A stretch of DNA of 39,866 bases from an uncultured Eubacteriales bacterium. Its GTDB lineage: Bacteria > Bacillota > Sulfobacillia > UBA995 > UBA9673. A model generated the notes under the pieces. That model was not told the origin of the DNA, did no database searches, and was given only the letters and a program-made list of their open reading frames with translations. The DNA lies in the NCBI GenBank assembly GCA_913063835.1, contig CAJXZV010000009.1, positions 1 to 39,866 of the forward strand, read 5' to 3'. Of the stretch, positions 7,426 through 15,619 are shown in pieces. Position 1 is the first letter of the stretch; every line of letters begins with the position of its first letter. A program made the translations under genes and the position numbers.

Positions 7426-9381
7426 ATGAATCTCACCTTGTGGCTGGCCCTCGGAGTGTCGCTCCTCAGCCTGACGGCGGCGGGCCTTCTCGCCGCGGGG
7501 GTGGCCCGGGCCCCGGAAGGCGACGACAAGATGAAGGGCATCGCCGCCGCCATCCGGACCGGAGCCATGGCCTTCATCCGCCGGGAATACACGACGGTCC
7601 TGGTGTTCGCCGTCCTGCTGGCCGCCGCCCTCGCCCTGGCCCTCAGCCCGCATACCGCCGTCGCCTACGCCGCCGGCGCGATATCGTCCGGGGTCGCCGG
7701 GTTCGTCGGGATGAGGGTCGCCACGCTCGCCAACGTGCGAACGGCCGAGGCGGCCCGCTCCGGGATTGCCCAGGCCCTCCGCATGGCCCTGTCCGGGGGG
7801 GCGGTCATGGGGTTGGCCGTGGCGGGTCTCGGTCTCCTGGGCCTCACCGTTCTGCTGGCCGTCTACGGCGACCCGTCGGTCATCAACGGGTTCGCCCTCG
7901 GAGCAAGCTCCATCGCGCTCTTCGCCAGGGTCGGAGGCGGAATCTACACCAAGGCGGCTGACGTGGGCGCCGACCTCGTGGGTAAGGTCGAGGCCGGCAT
8001 CCCCGAGGACGACCCGCGCAACCCCGCCGTCATCGCCGACAACGTCGGGGACAACGTCGGAGACACCGCCGGCATGGGTGCAGACCTGTTCGAGTCGTAC
8101 GTCGGTTCGGCCATCGCGGCGATGGCCATCGGGGCCGTGGTCCTCGGTGTGGCCGGGATGCTCTTCCCCATCACCCTCATCACCATCGGGACGGCGGCCT
8201 CGCTTCTCGGCATCGGCTACGTGAAGCTCTTCGGAGGCGACCGTCCGGAGATGGCTCTCCGGGTCGGGACCTGGGTCGCGGCTGGAGCGGCCGTCGTCGG
8301 CTTCTACTTCGCCGCCACGGCCGTTCTGGGCTCCCTGGCCGGCTTCTGGGCGGCGGCGGCCGGGGTCGCGGCCGGCCTGGTCATCGCCCAGGCCACCGAC
8401 TACTACACGTCCGGCAGCCCGACGGTCACCATCGCCAAGGCCTCTGAGACGGGGTCGGCGACGAACATCATCACCGGCCTGGCCGTCGGCATGGAGAGCA
8501 CGGCCCTGCCCATCATCATCGTCGCCGCCGCCGTGCTCGTCTCTTTCAAGCTCTTCGGCCTCTACGGGATAGCCCTGGCTGGGGTCGGGATGCTCTCGAC
8601 GATAGGCATGACCATGTCCGTCGACGCCTACGGGCCCGTGGCCGACAACGCCGGCGGCATCGCCGAGATGTCGGGCCTCGGACCCAAGATAAGGAAGATA
8701 ACCGACAAGCTCGACTCCCTCGGCAACACCACGGCGGCCATCGGCAAGGGCTTCGCCGTGGGCTCGGCCGGGCTCACCGCCCTGGCCCTCTTCACCGCCT
8801 ACGTCGCCACGACCGGACTCGAGGTCATCAACCTCACCTCTCCGAAGGTCGTCTTCGGCCTGCTCATCGGAGGCATGCTCCCGTTCCTTTTCGCGTCTCT
8901 TCTCATGCGCTCCGTGGGTGAGGCCGCCCACGAGATGGTCGCGGAGGTCAGGCGGCAGTTCAGCGAGATACCCGGACTCATGGACGGCAAGGCTGAACCT
9001 GACTACGCCCGCTGCGTGGACATCAGCGCCACGGCCGCCTTGAAGAAGATGGTCGTCCCGGGGGTCCTCGCGCTGGCGAGCCCGGTCATCATGGGCCTGT
9101 TCTTCGGCCCGGAGGCTCTCGGAGGGCTCCTGGCGGGGTCTCTCGTGAGCGGTCTGGCCCTGGCGATAATGATGACCACGGGCGGCGGGGCCTGGGACAA
9201 CGCGAAGAAGTACATCGAAGCCGGGAACCTCGGCGGCAAGGGCACCCCGACTCATGCCGCGTCCGTGACCGGCGACACCGTCGGCGACCCGTTCAAGGAC
9301 ACGGCCGGGCCGTCCATGAACATCCTTCTGAAGCTCATGGCCATCGTCTCCCTCGTCGGGGCACCCCTGTTCCTGGGCTAG
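7426..9381 (+). CDS. hppA: Membrane-bound pyrophosphatase, K+-dependent type, probably Na+-pumping
   Basis: This 651-residue protein has 15-16 membrane segments and couples PPi hydrolysis to ion export. Substrate motifs are present: [11 protein letters not shown] (179-189), [16 protein letters not shown] (205-220), DNAGGIAEM (408-416) and [15 protein letters not shown] (616-630). In the [10 protein letters not shown] motif, Ala437 and Gly440 occupy the positions that are Lys and Thr in K+-independent enzymes, so it should be K+-stimulated. The gate glutamate lies in LFESY (Glu223), the position used by Na+-PPases, not four residues later as in K+-dependent plant H+-PPases. A Na+ pump, or a dual Na+/H+ pump, is therefore inferred. 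ATG 7426 is preceded by GGGGGGAG; the upstream GTG at 7381 has no such site. The enzyme would recover energy from biosynthetic PPi. Confidence 0.93.
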   Translation: MNLTLWLALGVSLLSLTAAGLLAAGVARAPEGDDKMKGIAAAIRTGAMAFIRREYTTVLVFAVLLAAALALALSPHTAVAYAAGAISSGVAGFVGMRVATLANVRTAEAARSGIAQALRMALSGGAVMGLAVAGLGLLGLTVLLAVYGDPSVINGFALGASSIALFARVGGGIYTKAADVGADLVGKVEAGIPEDDPRNPAVIADNVGDNVGDTAGMGADLFESYVGSAIAAMAIGAVVLGVAGMLFPITLITIGTAASLLGIGYVKLFGGDRPEMALRVGTWVAAGAAVVGFYFAATAVLGSLAGFWAAAAGVAAGLVIAQATDYYTSGSPTVTIAKASETGSATNIITGLAVGMESTALPIIIVAAAVLVSFKLFGLYGIALAGVGMLSTIGMTMSVDAYGPVADNAGGIAEMSGLGPKIRKITDKLDSLGNTTAAIGKGFAVGSAGLTALALFTAYVATTGLEVINLTSPKVVFGLLIGGMLPFLFASLLMRSVGEAAHEMVAEVRRQFSEIPGLMDGKAEPDYARCVDISATAALKKMVVPGVLALASPVIMGLFFGPEALGGLLAGSLVSGLALAIMMTTGGGAWDNAKKYIEAGNLGGKGTPTHAASVTGDTVGDPFKDTAGPSMNILLKLMAIVSLVGAPLFLG

Positions 9382-9408
9382 GCCCCGGGGAGCAGGACAC
9401 GAGGAACC

Positions 9409-9603
9409 TCAGGGCTTCACACGGTTCCGCTCGAGGTAGGCCTCGACGTCCTTCCGCTTGAAGCGGAGGTCCCTGGCGACCCTGTACGCGGGCAGGTCTC
9501 CACGCTGGACAAGCTTACGTATGGTGGTCCGGCTCTTGATTTTGAGAAGCCTCATCATCTCCGTGGTCGTGAGCATCTCGAGGTCCGAATGGTCGGTCCC
9601 CAT
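9409..9603 (-). CDS. Excisionase-type (HTH_17) DNA-binding protein
   Basis: This 64-residue protein is essentially one winged helix domain: LTTTEMMRLLKIKSRTTIRK, then LVQRGDLPAYRVARDLRFKR, then KDVEAYLERN. This is the MerR-like excisionase/HTH_17 fold (SinI/Xis-like family) used for DNA binding and bending. ATG 9603 follows GGAGGG, giving good support for the start. It is convergent with the pyrophosphatase gene. Such stand-alone domains are common in Bacillota chromosomes and need not imply a prophage; no integrase is visible nearby. Its target is unknown. The 9604-9837 gap contains no gene that I recognise. Confidence 0.75.
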   Translation of the reverse strand: MGTDHSDLEMLTTTEMMRLLKIKSRTTIRKLVQRGDLPAYRVARDLRFKRKDVEAYLERNRVKP

Positions 9604-9837
9604 TCAGCATCCCTCCTGCCTGCAACATGGTGCGCACAAGCCCTTGGTATGACCACATTTATCCAGTCATCGCCCAAATCCTGCAGCGGGGAAAGAAATC
9701 TCGGGCATTTGTGACTGGACATGAAGCGGCAGGAAACAGTCATCTCACAGGGCAAGACTCACTCAGCCGGCTACGAAGGTGAAATCTTCCTTTGGACCGC
9801 GCCGATACCGGGGTGGGTCCCAAGCGATAGGTCAAGG

Positions 9838-10095
9838 CTACCAGAGAAGCGGGCCTCGGTGCACCTCCGGGTAGTCGTCATCTGCGTGTGTGGGGCGGAG
9901 CGGGTTGGGCCTCTGGTCCTGCGGGGAGACGACCACCGCCAGACTCAAGAGAACCACGCCTGGGACGATAAGAAGAAGAGGCCAGAGTCCCAGGATCTCG
10001 TATCTCGAAAGCCGAAGGTTGACCAACACCAGAAAGCCGCCGAGGGCGAGAACGACCATACCGAGAAGAACGCGTCCTGGATCCAGCTTCCTCAT
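9838..10095 (-). CDS. Small two-helix membrane protein (LiaI/LiaF-like TM region, DUF5668 type)
   Basis: The 85-residue protein has two hydrophobic helices, VLLGMVVLALGGFLVLVNL (about 9-27) and LGLWPLLLIVPGVVLLSLAV (about 35-54). Short basic residues separate them and a polar His/Asp tail follows. The G--L-L-G----L-NL pattern followed by WP-LLI--G is typical of the LiaI/LiaF N-terminal membrane domain. Those proteins sense cell-envelope stress or scaffold other membrane proteins; the function here is unknown. It lies 23 bases after the YbjQ-like gene on the same strand and is probably co-transcribed with it. Confidence 0.6.
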   Translation of the reverse strand: MRKLDPGRVLLGMVVLALGGFLVLVNLRLSRYEILGLWPLLLIVPGVVLLSLAVVVSPQDQRPNPLRPTHADDDYPEVHRGPLLW

Positions 10096-10118
10096 CGGTC
10101 AGCACTTCTTCCCCGTGT

Positions 10119-10442
10119 CTAGGAAGAGCTTCTCAGGGACACGGCCGTTCCTGCCGCCGTGACCATGAGCATCCCTTCACGGACGACCTCGTAGTCGATA
10201 TCGACGCCGACCACCGCGTCGGCTCCGAGCCGGCGGGCCTTCGCCTCCATCTCTTCGAGCGCGAGCCGCCTTGCCTGGTTCAGCTTCTCCTCATAGGCAC
10301 CCGCACGTCCGCCGACGATATCGGTGATAGAAGCGAAGATGTCGCGGACGATGTTGGCCCCCATGATGGCCTCTCCCGCAACGATGCCCAGATAGCTCTC
10401 AATCGTCGCTCCTTGAACCGACGGTGTCGTCGTCACGATCAC
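10119..10442 (-). CDS. YbjQ/UPF0145 family protein
   Basis: The sequence [20 protein letters not shown], then [20 protein letters not shown], then [20 protein letters not shown] identifies the YbjQ (UPF0145, heavy-metal-binding-like) family. Members are about 105 residues and form a pentameric beta-rich fold of uncertain function. GTG 10442 gives 107 residues and is preceded by GGAGG about ten bases upstream. This places the start exactly where the family usually begins. A TTG at 10505 would add 21 residues and has its site almost touching the codon. A consensus promoter lies upstream (10537-10566). The C-terminal [15 protein letters not shown] is also characteristic. Confidence 0.8.
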   Translation of the reverse strand: MIVTTTPSVQGATIESYLGIVAGEAIMGANIVRDIFASITDIVGGRAGAYEEKLNQARRLALEEMEAKARRLGADAVVGVDIDYEVVREGMLMVTAAGTAVSLRSSS

Positions 10443-10536
10443 TTCCGCTTCGCCTCCCACCGCTTTCCAGGATTCTATCCAGGGTTCCTTCTTCCCTGCC
10501 GTCAACCCTCCAGCCGACGCTAGACCTAACCACCTT

Positions 10537-10566
10537 ATGCTACATTTCTCCAGGATAGGCTGTCAA
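10537..10566 (-). promoter_or_regulatory. Sigma-A-type promoter for the ybjQ-like gene
   Basis: On the minus strand TTGACA (10561-10566) is followed after 18 bases by TAGCAT (10537-10542). The -35 box is perfect and the -10 box differs at two positions. It lies about 95 bases upstream of the preferred GTG start and about 30 bases upstream of the alternative TTG. It would drive the ybjQ-like gene and the small membrane gene after it. Confidence 0.55.
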
Positions 10567-10599
10567 CGCAGGCCGCTGTCCGTCGGGGCGGTCCCCCAC

Positions 10600-12465
10600 C
10601 TAGAGCCCTGCAAGCAGGGCGAGACGGTACACCACAAACCCCGCCGCCCAGGATGAGACGGCCATCCCCGCGACGACGACCGCCAACCACAGCCGCTGAC
10701 CAGAAGTCTCCCGCCACAAGGTGGCCAGGGCCGCGACACAGGGGACGAAAAGCGCAACCACGGCCATGAAGGCGACCGCGGACGCAGGGCTCACGGTCGC
10801 CCGAAGGGTCTCGGTGAGGGTCGCCCCGCCGAAGCCGGCGTACAGCACGCCGAGGGCGGCCACGGAGTTCTCCTTGGCCACCAGACCGGTGAGAACGGCC
10901 ACCACGAGCCTCCAGTCGAGCCCGGCCCACAGCCCCACAGGCTCGAGCCACCGTCCGAAGCGGGCGATGTAGCTCGTCTCCAGGTCACCTCCCGGCAGGT
11001 AGCCGGCCGCCCAGACAAGCGCGGAGGCTGCGATTATCAGGGTCCCGGCCCTCACCAGGAAGTCCCCGACCCGCCGGCCGACAAGGCGCCATGTCGCGCG
11101 GAGGTCCGGCAGCCTGTAGGCGGGTAGCTCCATCACCAGCTCGTACTGCTCACCGCGCCCGGAGAACCGCGAAAGGACGACCCCGAACCCCACCAGGAAG
11201 AGCAGGGCAAGGCCCACGATGCTCCATACGACCAGAGTTGCCCCGCGGCCGAAGAAGACACCGCCGATATACGTGAGGACGGCCAGACGGCCGGCGCACG
11301 GGACGACCGGCGCCAGCAGGACCGTGAGCAGGCGGCCCCAGCCCCACTCGATCGTCCTCGCCCCGAGGATGGCGGGGACACTGCAACCGAAGCCCATGAA
11401 AAGGGGCAGGAAGGACTTGCCGTGCAGACGCAGGCGATGCATGAAACGGTCGGTGACGACGGCCGCCCGGGCCATGTAGCCCGAGTCCTCGAGGACGGCC
11501 ATGAGAGTGAAGAAGACGGCCAGCAACGGAGCGAACGTGGCCACCGTACCCGCTCCGGCAAGGAGGCCGTCGACCAGTAGGGCCCCGACCCAGGCCGGGG
11601 CGTCCGCGGTGGCCCTCTCGAGCCACGTCGCCACCGGGACGACCAGGGTCTGCTCCATCCAGGCCTGGAGCGGAATGCCGATGTTGAAGGTCAGCCAGAA
11701 GGTGGCCCCGAGGACGCCCAGCAGGAAGACCAGCCCCCACACCGGGTGGGTCAGCCACCTGTCGGCCGGCTCGAGATCGTCTCCCCGGACCGGGCAGGTC
11801 GCCGCCCCGGGTCCTCCCCGCCCGTCCGGCACCGGGACGAGAGCCCGCTCGAGGAGGGCGTCGGCCCACGGCCTGACCCGCGCCGCCGCGGCCACCGGGT
11901 CCCACCCGGACTCGGCCGACCCGGCAAGCCCGGCAAGGGGACCTGACGGCAGTCTCGGCGCCGCTCCGGCGGAACCCTCCTCGGCGACGGCGACGGCCCG
12001 GCGCAGCACCCGGGCGTACGAGCCGCGCCGCCGCCCGTCGAGCGCCGCCACGGGCACTCCGAGGCGCTCCTCCAAGAACGAAGTGTCGACCGTGTAGCCC
12101 CGACGCCGTGTCATGTCGAGCATCGTGAGGACGACCATCACCGGAACCGGGAGCGCCAGGACCTCGGCCAGGAAGGGAAGCTCCTGCTCCAGGTTCAGGG
12201 CGTTCAGGACCACCAGGACCAGGTCCGCCTCACCGGCCAGGATGTACTCTCGCGCGACCTGCTCCTCGGGTGAACCGGCGAAGAGGGAGTAGGTCCCCGG
12301 GAGGTCCACGATGCGGACCCTGCAGCCGTCGAGGGCCGCGTTCCCGACGGCCACCTCCACGGTCTTGCCGGGCCAGTTCCCGGTATGCTGCGCCAACCCG
12401 GTGACGTTGTTGAAGAACGTGCTCTTGCCGGCGTTCGGGCGGCCGGCCAGGGCGATGGTTGTCAG
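10600..12465 (-). CDS. feoB: Ferrous iron transporter FeoB (variant), CTG start
   Basis: The 621-residue protein has an N-terminal GTPase with G1 GRPNAGKS (8-15) and G3 DLPG (54-57), then a large membrane domain with FeoB hallmarks. These are FMGFGCSVPAILGARTIE, CAGRLAVLTYIGGVFFG and AKENSVAALGVLYA. FeoB imports Fe2+. The only in-frame start that keeps the G1 motif is CTG 12465, with GGAG nine bases upstream, overlapping the feoA stop. The next start (TTG 12396) would delete the P-loop. Unusual features: the G4 motif is TMLD instead of NxxD, the usual VDATNLERNL is VLNALNLEQEL, and the pore motif Cys-Asn-Val is Cys-Ser-Val. The protein is shorter than Escherichia coli FeoB (about 770). It is the last gene of the dtxR-feoA-feoB operon. 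Confidence 0.88.
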   Translation of the reverse strand: MTTIALAGRPNAGKSTFFNNVTGLAQHTGNWPGKTVEVAVGNAALDGCRVRIVDLPGTYSLFAGSPEEQVAREYILAGEADLVLVVLNALNLEQELPFLAEVLALPVPVMVVLTMLDMTRRRGYTVDTSFLEERLGVPVAALDGRRRGSYARVLRRAVAVAEEGSAGAAPRLPSGPLAGLAGSAESGWDPVAAAARVRPWADALLERALVPVPDGRGGPGAATCPVRGDDLEPADRWLTHPVWGLVFLLGVLGATFWLTFNIGIPLQAWMEQTLVVPVATWLERATADAPAWVGALLVDGLLAGAGTVATFAPLLAVFFTLMAVLEDSGYMARAAVVTDRFMHRLRLHGKSFLPLFMGFGCSVPAILGARTIEWGWGRLLTVLLAPVVPCAGRLAVLTYIGGVFFGRGATLVVWSIVGLALLFLVGFGVVLSRFSGRGEQYELVMELPAYRLPDLRATWRLVGRRVGDFLVRAGTLIIAASALVWAAGYLPGGDLETSYIARFGRWLEPVGLWAGLDWRLVVAVLTGLVAKENSVAALGVLYAGFGGATLTETLRATVSPASAVAFMAVVALFVPCVAALATLWRETSGQRLWLAVVVAGMAVSSWAAGFVVYRLALLAGL

Positions 12466-12707
12466 ACGACATCCACTCCTTCCGGCGCGGGCCTCACCAG
12501 AATCCGCCGCGCCTGGCCGCGACCGACGGCCACGCGGCCGCCGCGCACGGCGACGACCACGGGTCCGGTCCCGTAGTTGACGAGGACCCGGACCCTCTCC
12601 CCGGGAACGAGCCCCAGAGAGGCGAGCCGGACGGTGAGGCTGCGCCCGGCCCTCAGCGCCTCGATGACAGCCGCCGAGCCCACCGGCAGGGCGTCAAGCG
12701 TGCTCAC
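12462..12707 (-). CDS. feoA: FeoA-domain protein
   Basis: This protein of about 81 residues has the SH3-like FeoA fold: LDALPVGSAAVIEALRAG, then VRLASLGLVPGERVRVLVNY, then GGRVAVGRGQARRILV. FeoA is a small cytoplasmic partner that supports FeoB-mediated Fe2+ uptake. GTG 12707 is preferred because GGGAGG lies eight bases upstream; GTG 12716 has the site touching the codon. It overlaps the end of the DtxR gene by 14 bases and the feoB start by 4 bases, so the three genes are translationally coupled. Confidence 0.85.
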   Translation of the reverse strand: MSTLDALPVGSAAVIEALRAGRSLTVRLASLGLVPGERVRVLVNYGTGPVVVAVRGGRVAVGRGQARRILVRPAPEGVDVV

Positions 12708-13374
12708 CAGGGTCACCTCCCTGAAGGCGTTCCACCACGACGCTCTCGGTCACGGTGCGGCCGAGAGCTCTCTCCACGCCCCCGACGGCGGCCAGCATCG
12801 CCCCGTCGAAGGGGTCCCGAGACCTGACCTCGACCACCGCTCCGAGCGTGAGGCCCAGCCTTTCCAGGTGTGAGAGAAGAGGCGCCGTCTCGCGGATGAC
12901 CCGGATGACCAGGCCCCGCGAGCCCGGTTCGAGCTCTGAGAGGAGAACGCCCGAGCGAGGGGTCATCTCCCCGTCCGGGCCGGGGACCGGGAACCCGTGC
13001 GGGCAGGTCTCAGGGTTGTCCAGGAGCGCGGCGAGTCGCTCGGCCACCTCGTCCGATGTGGCGTGCTCTAGACGGTGGGCCTCCGTGTGGACGACATCCC
13101 ACGGCAGCCCCAGGACGTCGGCCAGGAACCTCTCCCACAGCCGGTGTTTCCGCAGAAGGTTCAAGGCCATCGTCCGCCCCTTGGCCGTGAGGGTGATGCC
13201 CCGGTAGGGCTCGTAGCGGCACAGACCGAGGCCGTCCAGCCGACCGGCCATCTCGGTCACCGAGGCCGGCGACACGTTGAGGTCCTCCGCCACCAGTTTC
13301 AGCTGGACGCGTCCATCGATACCGCCGAGCTTGCAAATCGATTGGAGGTACTGCTCGACACTCGGGCTCGGCAA
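12694..13374 (-). CDS. DtxR/MntR-family metal-dependent repressor with FeoA-like C-terminal domain
   Basis: The 226-residue protein has an N-terminal winged helix (about 1-62: VEQYLQSICKLG, LKLVAEDLNVSPASVTEMAG), then RGITLTAKG. A metal-binding/dimerisation domain (about 65-140) contains the family's Glu/His ligands in HTEAHRLEHATSDEVAERL. A C-terminal SH3/FeoA-like domain covers about 150-226. Iron-loaded DtxR/IdeR proteins repress iron uptake genes. Its position as first gene before feoA and feoB, behind a promoter with an iron-box-like palindrome, indicates iron-dependent autoregulation. Manganese control (MntR-like) is possible but less likely in this context. TTG 13374 is the chosen start; its ribosome site is weak. 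Confidence 0.88.
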   Translation of the reverse strand: MPSPSVEQYLQSICKLGGIDGRVQLKLVAEDLNVSPASVTEMAGRLDGLGLCRYEPYRGITLTAKGRTMALNLLRKHRLWERFLADVLGLPWDVVHTEAHRLEHATSDEVAERLAALLDNPETCPHGFPVPGPDGEMTPRSGVLLSELEPGSRGLVIRVIRETAPLLSHLERLGLTLGAVVEVRSRDPFDGAMLAAVGGVERALGRTVTESVVVERLQGGDPGEHA

Positions 13375-13402
13375 GAGGATTCATCCCTATCTAAACGAGT
13401 GA

Positions 13403-13449
13403 TTTAGGTTTGCCTAAAACATTCTAGGCCACAGGCACATCGTTGTCCA
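13403..13449 (-). promoter_or_regulatory. Promoter and iron-box-like operator of the dtxR-feoAB operon
   Basis: Reading the minus strand, TGGACA (13444-13449) is followed after exactly 17 bases by TAGAAT (13421-13426). Directly downstream, across the expected transcription start, is the palindrome TTTAGGTTTGCCTAAA (13403-13418). It has perfect six-base arms and four central bases. It resembles DtxR/IdeR boxes (TTAGG...CCTAA). The position fits repression by blocking RNA polymerase when iron is plentiful. The start codon of the regulator is 29 bases further on. Confidence 0.75.
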
Positions 13450-13580
13450 GTCCTGAGACGGCCCGGAGGTCAAGTGGGAGTGGATGGCAGGTATCATCTC
13501 AGGTGGCATATAATTCAACATCATCGTGGTGGCCGACCGAAACAATGGTCGAGACCTACCATGAAGGAGAGGTGTGGTTC

Positions 13581-14576
13581 ATGAGGTTCGGTAGGTGGAG
13601 TTCTGACGAGGGGGACTACATCATGCACGAAGGTTCGGTTCCGTCCGCCCACCGCTACGGCCTGCCGGCCGCGGCGTTCGTCATCATCTGGGCGGCAGGC
13701 TCCTACGCCTCCTGGTTCTTCGGGTACTACCCCGGGTTCGCCGCGGCGTTTCTCGCCGCCCTGTTCGTCTGGAGCTCGATGAAGGTCGCGGCGGAGTGGG
13801 AGCGCATGGCCGTCCTGAGGGCGGGGAAGTTCCACCGGATGGCCGGTCCGGGCATCTTCTTCATCATCCCCATCCTCGACACCGTACCCTACATCCTGGA
13901 CCTCCGCATAATCCCCTACAACGTCCCCAAGCAGAAGACCCTGACCAACGACAACGTGCCCGTGACCGTCGACGCCGTCGTCTACTACCGCATCGCCGAC
14001 CCGAAGGCGGCGGTCCTGAACGTGGAGGACTACAAGCGGGCCACCCAGTGGGGGGCGACGACCGTCCTCAGGGACCTCATCGGGAAGTGCACCCTCGACC
14101 AGCTCCTCTCAGAGCGCGAGCATCTGGGCCGGGAGATCCGCAAGCAGCTCGACGCCCTCACCGGAGACTGGGGCATCGAGGTCCGCAACGTGGAGGTCCG
14201 TGACGTCGTCATCTCCGAGCAGCTCGAGGATGCCATCGCCCGCGAGCCCGCCGCCGAGCGCGAGAAGCGGGCAAGACTCAAGCTGGCCGAGGCCGAACTC
14301 CTCGCGGCCAAGACCATCCTCGACGCCGCCCGGACCTACGAGCAGGACCCGGTCGCCCTCCAGCTCAGGTCGATGAATATGGTCTACGAGATGTGCATGG
14401 AGGGCCGCTCGACGGTCATCTTCGTGCCCACGGAGACCAAGCGGGCCATGCCGGTTCCCGTCGGCATCTACGGCGTCGTCGACACTCTCCGCGGCGTCGG
14501 GGAAGAAGGCGCGGGCCCGGGAACGGCAGGGTCTCAGGAACGCGGAGAGGACACGGAGGACACGAGTGAGGCCTAG
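13581..14576 (+). CDS. Slipin/stomatin-like SPFH (band 7) membrane protein
   Basis: This protein of 331 residues has an N-terminal hydrophobic hairpin (about 22-60) followed by an SPFH domain (about 62-230). The marks are ERMAVLRAGKFHRMAGPGIF, IPYNVPKQKTLTNDNVPVTV, AVVYYRIADPKAAVLNVEDY and IEVRNVEVRDVVISEQLEDA. A helical stretch rich in Ala/Glu/Arg follows, as in bacterial slipins, which oligomerise on the membrane and organise lipid domains or proteases. ATG 13581 has AAGGAGAGG upstream; an ATG at 13545 is also in frame. No NfeD partner gene is next to it. It is followed convergently by the PAP2 phosphatase gene. Confidence 0.85.
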   Translation: MRFGRWSSDEGDYIMHEGSVPSAHRYGLPAAAFVIIWAAGSYASWFFGYYPGFAAAFLAALFVWSSMKVAAEWERMAVLRAGKFHRMAGPGIFFIIPILDTVPYILDLRIIPYNVPKQKTLTNDNVPVTVDAVVYYRIADPKAAVLNVEDYKRATQWGATTVLRDLIGKCTLDQLLSEREHLGREIRKQLDALTGDWGIEVRNVEVRDVVISEQLEDAIAREPAAEREKRARLKLAEAELLAAKTILDAARTYEQDPVALQLRSMNMVYEMCMEGRSTVIFVPTETKRAMPVPVGIYGVVDTLRGVGEEGAGPGTAGSQERGEDTEDTSEA

Positions 14577-14584
14577 CCCGGGTC

Positions 14585-15232
14585 CTACCGCCCGTGTCGA
14601 AGCCACTCGAACCCGGCGATGACGGTGAGCGCCCAGGCGGCGCCAGCCGCGAAACCGGCCGCCACGTCGGTCGGGAAGTGGACGCCGAGGTATATCCGAC
14701 TAAGGCCCACGAGCAGCGTCACGACGGCCGCCGCGGCGGCCAGGACGGCGGGGAGTGTGGGCCGGCCGCCGCGGGCCGTCGAGAAGGTCACCGCCACGAC
14801 ATAGGACGACACCGCGAAGAAGGCCAGCGTGACCATGGCGTGCCCGCTCGGGAACGAGTAACCCGCCGCCTCCGAGAGAGGCGGCAGGCCGGGCCTCGCC
14901 CTCTGGAAGACAAACTTGAGGGCGCTGTTGAGGAGCCAGGCCCCGCTGAGGGCGATGAGGACGGCCCACGCCCCGTACCGGGCCTGGCGCCGCGGGGGGG
15001 CCGCCGACGTCGGGAGGGCGCCCCAGACCCAGGCCGCCGTGAGGAGTCCCAGCGGCACGAGGACCGCGGCGGACCCGAGCCACGTCACCGTCCGCATGAA
15101 GGCCGTCACCACCGGGTGGCGCAGGCCCGCCAGCCATCCGGCGACCAGGGCGTCAAGGTCCGTCGCCCGGCCGACGGCCATCGCCCAGGCCAGCCCGGCG
15201 AACACCGCGACCAGCGCAAGGGCCAAAAGCAC
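14585..15232 (-). CDS. PAP2-family membrane phosphatase
   Basis: The 215-residue protein has about six membrane helices and all three acid-phosphatase motifs. They are KFVFQRARP (106-114), PSGH (128-131) and SR-----H---D (Ser178, His185, Asp189). Such enzymes dephosphorylate lipid phosphates, including undecaprenyl pyrophosphate, phosphatidic acid or phosphatidylglycerol phosphate, at the outer membrane face. GTG 15232 has GGAGGGG only two bases upstream. An in-frame CTG about 50 bases further out has an ideal GGGGGAGGAA site, so the true N-terminus may be longer and more basic. The substrate cannot be predicted from sequence. Confidence 0.82.
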   Translation of the reverse strand: MLLALALVAVFAGLAWAMAVGRATDLDALVAGWLAGLRHPVVTAFMRTVTWLGSAAVLVPLGLLTAAWVWGALPTSAAPPRRQARYGAWAVLIALSGAWLLNSALKFVFQRARPGLPPLSEAAGYSFPSGHAMVTLAFFAVSSYVVAVTFSTARGGRPTLPAVLAAAAAVVTLLVGLSRIYLGVHFPTDVAAGFAAGAAWALTVIAGFEWLRHGR

Positions 15233-15476
15233 GCCCCTCCGCGGGCTGAGCCGCCATCGAGGACTCTCCCGGTCCAGCCTTCCTCCCCCTTCCGCCCTAA
15301 GAGAGCGGGCGTGTCCGCTCCCGCACGTGCCCGGTGTGGTCAGGCATGACCCATTCTACCGCACCGAGACCCAGCCTGTCTCACTGCGGAGCCGGCCGCC
15401 AGTGTCAAGGGCGCCTCCCTTCGCTGACACCCGTCCCCGCCGGCAGACGACCTTGTCCCTCAGGGAGAGCGGACCG

Positions 15477-15524
15477 TTGACAAAGCTGGGAGCAAGATTA
15501 TAATGAGTATCGGGTATATACCCG
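15477..15524 (+). promoter_or_regulatory. Consensus promoter with palindromic operator for the Mrp/NifX operon
   Basis: TTGACA (15477-15482) and TATAAT (15499-15504) are both perfect and separated by 16 bases. Seven bases after the -10 box lies CGGGTATATACCCG (15511-15524), a perfect 14-base palindrome covering the expected start site. This is the usual place for a repressor site. The first gene starts about 95 bases downstream. The rest of the 15233-15619 gap shows no gene. Confidence 0.75.
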
Positions 15525-15619
15525 GTTGATAGCGCTTATCGTAGAGAGAGGCGCGAGATGTTCCCAGACCTGATTGACAGAGAGAACCGAGAACCCCTGA
15601 ACGAGAGGAGGGAGTCGAC

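Noticed and set aside
7039-9255. 738-codon open frame on the minus strand opposite the pyrophosphatase gene
   Set aside because: Its translation is His/Asp/Arg/Gly-rich and low in structure, as expected from the antisense of a G+C-rich gene. The plus strand encodes a complete, conserved enzyme.
9409-9603. Prophage excisionase
   Set aside because: The HTH_17 domain is also common outside phages, and no integrase, attachment site or phage gene is nearby.
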